Of a stretch of 64,000 nucleotides of DNA, positions 57,402-64,000 are shown piece by piece. The translations under genes and the position numbers were made by a program. Under the pieces are notes generated by a model. The model was not told the DNA's origin and ran no database searches. It saw only the letters and a program-made list of their open reading frames with translations. Each line of letters begins with the position of its first letter. The stretch's first letter is position 1. Where the stretch lies: positions 1 to 64,000 of the forward strand of contig CAKSLQ010000007.1 of NCBI GenBank assembly GCA_934467415.1. Reading direction: 5' to 3'. Origin of the DNA: an uncultured Eubacteriales bacterium. Its GTDB lineage: Bacteria; Bacillota; Clostridia; Oscillospirales; CAG-272.

Positions 57402-60146
57402 TTACCAAATAAACCGCAGGGTCTGCCGGCCGGCGGCGGATGCCGTGCCGAGCCCGCTCGGCAGCGGCTGCGGCGTGACGGTCGGCCCGTATACGCTGAG
57501 CAGATCGGCGCCGCCGTCCGGATCCGGGACGAATTTGATGCGGTCGATGCAGGTGCAGAGCGGCCGCGTCACCGTCGGGGAGAAGCTGCGCAGATAGGCG
57601 ATAAAATGCTCGCTGCCGTCCGCCGCGGGGAAAACGGTGGCCGCGCCGACGCCGAAGGCCTGATCGTTTGACACGAGAATCGGATTTTTCTCGTATTTTG
57701 TGTACGGACCGAGCGGTGATGCCGCCGTCGCATAGCCCGTGCCGTAGGCGGAATTGTAGTTCCCGCCCGAATAGAGCAGGTAATAGAGGTCGCCGTGGCG
57801 CAGGATATAGCCGCATTCGACAACAGGCGCTTTGGCGTTTTCCCACGGCTCGGTCGGGGACAGCAGCAGCGTTTCGGTCGAGAGGTCAATCGCCGCTTTC
57901 CCGCCCGCAAGCGCCAGTTTTGCGCCGCAGAGCCTGTTTGCGCCAGTTGTGCGCGTGTAAATCAGATATGCCTGACCGTCCGCATCGACAAACGGCTGGC
58001 CGCCGATCAGATCGCGCTCGTTCGTGAGCGGCTGCATGGCTTCGTTTTTGAACGGGCCGGTCGGCGATGCTGCCGTGGCATAGGCCGTGACCGATGTGCC
58101 GAGGGCCTCGGACTTGGCCATGTAAAACAGATAGTAATCGCCGTCGTATTCGACGATGTTGGCGGCCTTAAACACGCCGTCGCCGAAGGCGTTGCCGCGC
58201 GTGAGCACAAAGCCTTCGTCTTTGAAGATGCGAAAGTCGGTCGTGGAATAGCATTTGATCCCGCTGTTCTGCGTGCTCGATTGCGTGCCGTAGAAATAAT
58301 AGCGTCCATCCGCAAAGAAGACTTCGGGGTCGGTGAATTGCTCAAGCAGCGTATTGGTATAGGTTTTGCTTTTCTCCGGCGTGATGCCGTACAGGACAGG
58401 CAGGGAAACCGTCGCCGCCTCCGCATAGACGCCGCAGAAGCTGTCGCAGGCCGGGAGCGACAGGTCAAAGAGCGGGAAGGGCGACGGATCGAGCGGATTC
58501 CCCTCGAGAAAGACGGCCGCCGCATCGCCTGTGCAGGTCACACGAAGCCGCGCCGCCGCGCCGTACAGCTCCGTTTTGCGTGCGGCAATCTCGCGGTACT
58601 GTCCGTTTGTCACCCGATAGACGGCGGCATCGCCGTCTGCGCCGACCTCAAAATAATAGCCGTCCGCACCGGCGAGTCCATCCGTAAGATCGCAGCCGAA
58701 GAAAAGCCCGGCTTTGCCGCCGTCACCGAAAACGGCATCGGTATACAGGCTGTAGACCGTCTTGTCTGCCGTGCCGAGCGCGAAGCCCCGGTTGATCCTG
58801 CCGTCCGCGGCGGCCGCGCCGCCGAACAGAAGGAGTGGGTCCGCAAGCTCGTTTTCGACGGTCAAAACGCTTTGCCTGCCCGCTGCGATTGCGCGGCAGA
58901 TCTCCCATGCGTCGCGCGCGGTGACGCGGCCGGACAGATCGGCGTCCGCCGCGGCAAGGTATTCGCCCGCTGCGGCCGACCGCAGTGTCCGCAAGACGTC
59001 GGCTGCGGTCAGTCTGCCGTCGCCGTCCGCATCGCCGAGTCCGTGCGGCGCGACCGGCTGCACACGCACCGCACTGCCGCACGGCGATGTGTCCCGCCCG
59101 GCAAAGCCGTCCCGCGGCTGCGGCAGCTTCGACGTGCGCATGGCTGCGATGCGCGTGTCATCCGCTTCGCGGAGGCGCAGCACTTCGCCTTCGTCGATGA
59201 TGCGCACGTCCGCGCCGCTGACGGCGGCCGATACGTCCGCCGGGCGTTCGACTGTCAGCTTCCCCGCAACAGCGGCTTCACTGCATGTGAACGGCTTTGC
59301 CGGCGCACAGAAGAAACGCACCGTGAGATCCCCGCCGATTTTGCCGCCGCGGGACGCGCGGATCGGCGCGGCAAAGCTGCCGCCCGCGAAGACGGCGGTC
59401 ACATTCCCGGTCGTGTCGGCGGCGCTTGCAAGGTTGACACTTGCGCCGAAGTCGCCGCCGTCGATATACAGAAAGGCATCGCCGTCGGTCATGCTGTCGC
59501 CGCCGAGGTCGAAGGTGCTGCCGAAGCTGCCGCCGTGTACGACCACGCATACCGGGCCGTTCGTCTTGGCCGAGGATGTGCCGCGCGCGCCGCCGCGCAC
59601 ACGAAACCATGCGCCGCTGCAAATCTCGAGATAGGTGCCGTCCGCCGGAATCGTGCCGCCGCCCCCCGCCGTAATGCCGGGGAGATTGACGCCGTTCGCC
59701 GCCGTAACGGTCAGCCCGTCACCGAAACGGGCGTAGTTGCCGCCGCACAGAAAGACGAGGTTTTTCGCGGTCGGGACGATATGCAGGTTTTCGATTTCGA
59801 CGGCGCTTTGAAACGTGATGTTTCCGCCCATGAAAAGCGCCGCCTCCGCGTCCTCCCCGCAAACCGTAATCAGTCCGGCCGAGGCGGGCAGAACGGCTGC
59901 CCGGCCGGTGATTCTGCCGCGCACAACAGCCCGGCCGCCGTCCGGCAGCGCGCGGAACGCACCGTAGAGTGACGCGAGCGGCGCATCGGCCGTTCCGGCG
60001 GCACTGTCGTCGCCGCCTGCCGCGATATAGACGGTCGGCCTGTCCGCGGCGGAGGCGGAGCCGCAGAAAAGAGCGGCGCTTGCCAAAAGCGAAATGCAGA
60101 AGCAGAGCGCGAGGCTGTGCCTGAAAAATGCGGTTGCAGAAAACAT
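57402..60146 (-). CDS. Secreted GH43-like glycosidase with internal dockerin-type module
   Basis: This 914-residue exported protein starts at ATG 60146, 6 bases after GAGG; the next upstream ATG gives no better signal. Residues 1-34 are a signal peptide (FCISLLASAALFCGSASAA). About 37-310 is a beta-helix-like region. About 371-423 has two EF-type loops (GDADGDGRLTAADVL and DADLSGRVTARDAW), a dockerin type I pattern. About 440-590 is a lectin-like sandwich. About 600-890 is a five-bladed GH43-type domain beginning LEQFTDPEVFFADGRYYFYG. GH43 enzymes act on arabinan or xylan. An internal rather than terminal dockerin is unusual. No scaffoldin is in the window. Confidence 0.85.
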   Translation of the reverse strand: MFSATAFFRHSLALCFCISLLASAALFCGSASAADRPTVYIAAGGDDSAAGTADAPLASLYGAFRALPDGGRAVVRGRITGRAAVLPASAGLITVCGEDAEAALFMGGNITFQSAVEIENLHIVPTAKNLVFLCGGNYARFGDGLTVTAANGVNLPGITAGGGGTIPADGTYLEICSGAWFRVRGGARGTSSAKTNGPVCVVVHGGSFGSTFDLGGDSMTDGDAFLYIDGGDFGASVNLASAADTTGNVTAVFAGGSFAAPIRASRGGKIGGDLTVRFFCAPAKPFTCSEAAVAGKLTVERPADVSAAVSGADVRIIDEGEVLRLREADDTRIAAMRTSKLPQPRDGFAGRDTSPCGSAVRVQPVAPHGLGDADGDGRLTAADVLRTLRSAAAGEYLAAADADLSGRVTARDAWEICRAIAAGRQSVLTVENELADPLLLFGGAAAADGRINRGFALGTADKTVYSLYTDAVFGDGGKAGLFFGCDLTDGLAGADGYYFEVGADGDAAVYRVTNGQYREIAARKTELYGAAARLRVTCTGDAAAVFLEGNPLDPSPFPLFDLSLPACDSFCGVYAEAATVSLPVLYGITPEKSKTYTNTLLEQFTDPEVFFADGRYYFYGTQSSTQNSGIKCYSTTDFRIFKDEGFVLTRGNAFGDGVFKAANIVEYDGDYYLFYMAKSEALGTSVTAYATAASPTGPFKNEAMQPLTNERDLIGGQPFVDADGQAYLIYTRTTGANRLCGAKLALAGGKAAIDLSTETLLLSPTEPWENAKAPVVECGYILRHGDLYYLLYSGGNYNSAYGTGYATAASPLGPYTKYEKNPILVSNDQAFGVGAATVFPAADGSEHFIAYLRSFSPTVTRPLCTCIDRIKFVPDPDGGADLLSVYGPTVTPQPLPSGLGTASAAGRQTLRFIW

Positions 60147-60301
60147 GATGCACCTCATATTGCAAGGAAGCTTTATTATCTTTATTATACAGGAAGCCCG
60201 CAGAAACGCAATCGCAAATGCGGAATATGCAGAAAAAGTGTACAAAGTCCTTGTTTTTTCTGTCCTGCGCCCGAAAGTTTGCGGTTTTCTTCGCCGTCTA
60301 C

Positions 60302-60330
60302 TTGATTTGCCCGCGAAAAATTGGTATACT
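60302..60330 (+). promoter_or_regulatory. Promoter of lepA
   Basis: TTGATT and TATACT separated by 17 bases, 48 bases before the GTG start. Confidence 0.6.
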
Positions 60331-60378
60331 GATTTAAGATCATTATACAGATTTTTTGTTTCCGAAAGGATTTTCAAC

Positions 60379-62196
<1,818 letters not shown>

Positions 62197-62212
62197 CCGC
62201 CCCATCACGGAC

Positions 62213-63367
62213 ATGAAAGAAAAAGAAAAGCTCGGCATCTATATCCACATCCCGTTTTGCAAAAGCAAGTGCGGCTACTGCGATTTTTGCTCACATCCGC
62301 CCGCGTCCGCGCAGGAGATCGAGCGCTATCAGAATGCGCTGATGCTGCACATGCAGGATCTGTCCGCCGCGGCGGCGGATTATACGGTCGATACCGTCTA
62401 TTTCGGCGGCGGCACGCCCACGATGCTTTCGGCAAAGCAGCTCTGCGCACTGCTCGACTGCGTGCGGGATTCCTTCACGCTCGAAAAGGACGCGGAGATC
62501 ACCACCGAGGCCAATCCCGGCACGGTGGATCGCCGTGCGCTCCGCGCGCTGCGCAAGTGCGGCTTCAACCGCATTTCGTTCGGTCTGCAAAGTGCCGACG
62601 ACGCGGAGCTGCGCGCGCTCGGGCGGGTGCATACCGCCGCCGATCTCACGCGCGCCTACGATGACGCGCGGCGCGCCGGATTTATGAATATCAGCCTTGA
62701 TCTGATGTACGGCATCCCGCGGCAGACGCGCGAGAGCTTCCGGCGCTCGCTGGATTTCGCGCGCGGCCTGGATCCCGAGCATCTGTCGGTCTACGGGCTG
62801 AAGATCGAGGAGGGAACGCCGTTTTACGCCGCGCGGGAGCGCCTGTCGCTTCCCGACGAGGAGAGCGAGTACAATATGTATTTCGACGCGCATCGCGTTC
62901 TCGGCGAGGCCGGGTACGAGCACTACGAGATCAGTAATTTCGCGCGCCGCGGCTTTCGTTCGCGGCACAATCTGCGCTACTGGCTGGACGAGAAATATCT
63001 CGGCTTCGGCGTGTCGGCGCATTCCTATTTCAACAACCAGCGCTATGCCTACACGACAGACATTGACGCCTACATCCGCGAGATGGAGTCGCCGACCGAG
63101 CTTGCCTCCATCCTCACCGAATGCACCGACATCGACGTGTTCACCAAGGAGACCGAATATGTCATGCTCCGCCTGCGCCTGTTTGACGGCATTTCGCTCC
63201 CGGCATACCGGGCGGAATTCGGGCGCGATTTTCTCGCGAAGTACGGGAAGAAGCTGGAGCGCTACCTTGCGGGCGGCTTTGCCCGCGCCGCGGCCGACCG
63301 CATCGCGCTGACCGCTAAGGGGATGTACGTCAGCAATTATATTTTGTCGGATCTGCTCGATTTCTGA
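62213..63367 (+). CDS. hemW: HemW-like radical SAM protein
   Basis: HemW is a radical SAM protein related to oxygen-independent coproporphyrinogen oxidase; HemW itself acts as a heme chaperone. The 384 residues have LGIYIHIPFCKSKCGYCDF with the CxxxCxC-type cluster motif. FGGGTPTML, TTEANPGTVD, RISFGLQSADD and the C-terminal HemN_C domain (DEKYLGFGVSAHSYFN) follow. The extra HemN N-terminal cysteine extension is absent, favouring HemW. The ATG has only a weak ribosome site, so translation is probably coupled to lepA. Confidence 0.93.
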   Translation: MKEKEKLGIYIHIPFCKSKCGYCDFCSHPPASAQEIERYQNALMLHMQDLSAAAADYTVDTVYFGGGTPTMLSAKQLCALLDCVRDSFTLEKDAEITTEANPGTVDRRALRALRKCGFNRISFGLQSADDAELRALGRVHTAADLTRAYDDARRAGFMNISLDLMYGIPRQTRESFRRSLDFARGLDPEHLSVYGLKIEEGTPFYAARERLSLPDEESEYNMYFDAHRVLGEAGYEHYEISNFARRGFRSRHNLRYWLDEKYLGFGVSAHSYFNNQRYAYTTDIDAYIREMESPTELASILTECTDIDVFTKETEYVMLRLRLFDGISLPAYRAEFGRDFLAKYGKKLERYLAGGFARAAADRIALTAKGMYVSNYILSDLLDF

Positions 63368-63390
63368 GGGTTGATTTTTCGGAAAGCGTC

Positions 63391-63420
63391 TTGACAAAGG
63401 CGGGGCGCAGTTGGTACAAT
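63391..63420 (+). promoter_or_regulatory. Promoter of the DUF1292 gene
   Basis: TTGACA and TACAAT with an 18-base spacer, 41 bases before the ATG. Confidence 0.75.
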
Positions 63421-63461
63421 AGAGACAGAACAAAACGATTTGTGACCGAAAGGATAAGAAC

Positions 63462-63764
63462 ATGGAAGAGATCTATGACGGCGATATTTATACGCTGACC
63501 GATGAGACCGGCAAGGAGAGCGAATTTGAGCTGATCGGCTCCTGTGAGTTTGAGGGCAAGACCTATCTTGCGCTGGTTCCCGTGGAGGAAGACTCCGAGG
63601 AATATGTCATTCTGCGCCTTGAGCTGGACGAGACCGGCGAGGAGACGCTCGTGACCATCGACGATGACGATGAGTTTGACCGCGTGGCCGACTATTTCGA
63701 GGATGAGTTGTTCAACACCGTCGATTACGACGCGGACGCGGACGGCGACAATAACGAAAACTGA
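63462..63764 (+). CDS. DUF1292 domain-containing protein
   Basis: This 100-residue acidic protein is of the DUF1292 (YrzB) family, common in Firmicutes and of unknown function. The core reads YTLTDETGKESEFELIGSCE, EGKTYLALVPVEE and EEYVILRLELDETGEE, and the tail is very acidic (DDDDEFDRVADYFEDEL). In many Firmicutes the family lies near ruvX and alaS; here it follows lepA-hemW but has its own promoter. GAAAGGA lies before the ATG. Confidence 0.92.
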   Translation: MEEIYDGDIYTLTDETGKESEFELIGSCEFEGKTYLALVPVEEDSEEYVILRLELDETGEETLVTIDDDDEFDRVADYFEDELFNTVDYDADADGDNNEN

Positions 63765-63788
63765 GCGCATAGATCGCGCGCACACGCA

Positions 63789-63794
63789 TATACT
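63789..63794 (+). promoter_or_regulatory. -10 element of the structured RNA
   Basis: TATACT lies 6 bases before the expected RNA start near 63801. No convincing -35 hexamer is visible at 17 bases, so the promoter assignment is tentative. Confidence 0.4.
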
Positions 63795-63800
63795 GAAAGC

Positions 63801-63972
63801 AGACTTTCCTGCTTAGCTCGTGATACACAACCATATCGGAACCTACAACTATAAAATGGAATCCTATATTGCTCTGTAGGTATGCAGGCCTCCCGCGCGG
63901 CTCGACCGCGGCGGATGTTGGAAGCGCAAAGCAGAGCCGCGGATACCGCCTTGCTATGCAGGGTTTTCTTTT
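63801..63972 (+). ncRNA. Structured RNA of about 172 nt, candidate 6S RNA
   Basis: The ends pair: CCTGCTTAGC (63808-63817) with GCTATGCAGG (63953-63962), one U-U mismatch, followed by a T-rich end TTTTCTTTT. Inside, ACCTACA (63841-63847) pairs exactly with TGTAGGT (63875-63881) and CGCGGCTC (63896-63903) with GAGCCGCG (63934-63941). GGTAT (63879-63883) could alternatively pair with ATACC (63943-63947). No open reading frame is credible here. A closing stem around a large bubble, with this size, is the plan of bacterial 6S RNA. I cannot confirm the family without a covariance search; it might be another regulatory RNA. Confidence 0.55.
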
Positions 63973-64000
63973 GGAGTGTACACGGCTCGGCGGGATTTCT
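63973..64000. other. Window end, nothing called
   Basis: The last 28 bases after the structured RNA contain no feature I can support; the window stops here. Confidence 0.5.

Noticed and set aside
57795..59972. 725-codon plus-strand frame across the GH43 gene
   Set aside because: The minus-strand protein has a signal peptide, dockerin loops and a GH43 domain; the plus frame is low-complexity.

Overview
The window is a stretch of a high-GC Firmicutes chromosome. It most resembles a gut-type member of the Clostridia (Oscillospirales or a close relative). The pointers are a T-box leader, split transketolase, AddAB rather than RecBCD, GGAGG-type ribosome binding sites, near-consensus sigma-A promoters with 17-base spacers, BspA-like leucine-rich repeats, a dockerin-bearing glycosidase, and dispersed hairpin repeats. 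This assignment is inferred from gene content only. No prophage, insertion sequence, integrase or CRISPR array was seen.

Layout. 1-6.7 kb: tRNA-Lys, a repeat-rich spacer, a CapD-like sugar-nucleotide dehydratase, dxs and a comM/yifB ATPase, with a cluster of DnaA boxes between dxs and yifB. 6.7-11.6 kb: malic enzyme, a GT2 glycosyltransferase coupled to an rlmA-like rRNA methyltransferase, and divergent feoAB whose feoB appears to start at CTG. 11.6-16.7 kb: a 3-hydroxyacyl-CoA dehydrogenase, asnA, then metNIQ preceded by a perfect promoter, a methionine-rich 26-codon leader peptide and an intrinsic terminator. 16.7-20.3 kb: two repeat-filled spacers around a TetR regulator and a divergent acyl-CoA synthetase. 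20.3-23.2 kb: a TRIC-type channel, rubredoxin and split transketolase. 23.2-33.1 kb: addAB with an upstream membrane protein, and an orphan GyrB/ParE-like subunit. 33.1-36.3 kb: a T-box-controlled amino-acid-type ABC transporter. 36.3-42.6 kb: a YbaK deacylase, queH, a DUF2974 hydrolase, DUF523, CarD, an RlmI-like methyltransferase and an SLC13/ArsB-type transporter. 42.6-46.1 kb: an AT-richer accessory patch (XRE regulator, LRR surface protein, 53-aa peptide, orphan gene). 46.1-57.4 kb: mgtE, alaX, a capsule-type tyrosine phosphoregulation cassette, a DMT transporter, YhcH, an aminotransferase, trpS, a tagO/wecA-like transferase and tRNA-Ser. 57.4-64 kb: a large secreted GH43/dockerin protein, lepA, hemW, a DUF1292 protein and a ~172-nt structured RNA that resembles 6S RNA.

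Functional links. The envelope polysaccharide genes (CapD-like dehydratase, Wzz-like anchor, BY-kinase, PHP phosphatase, TagO/WecA transferase) point to regulated capsule or teichoic-type polymer synthesis. Amino-acid supply is controlled by two RNA mechanisms in the window: a candidate leader-peptide attenuator before metNIQ and a T-box before the second ABC operon. The most promising undescribed items are the Met-rich leader, the 53-residue secreted-cluster peptide, the DnaA-box cluster, the modular hairpin repeat family and the 3'-end structured RNA.
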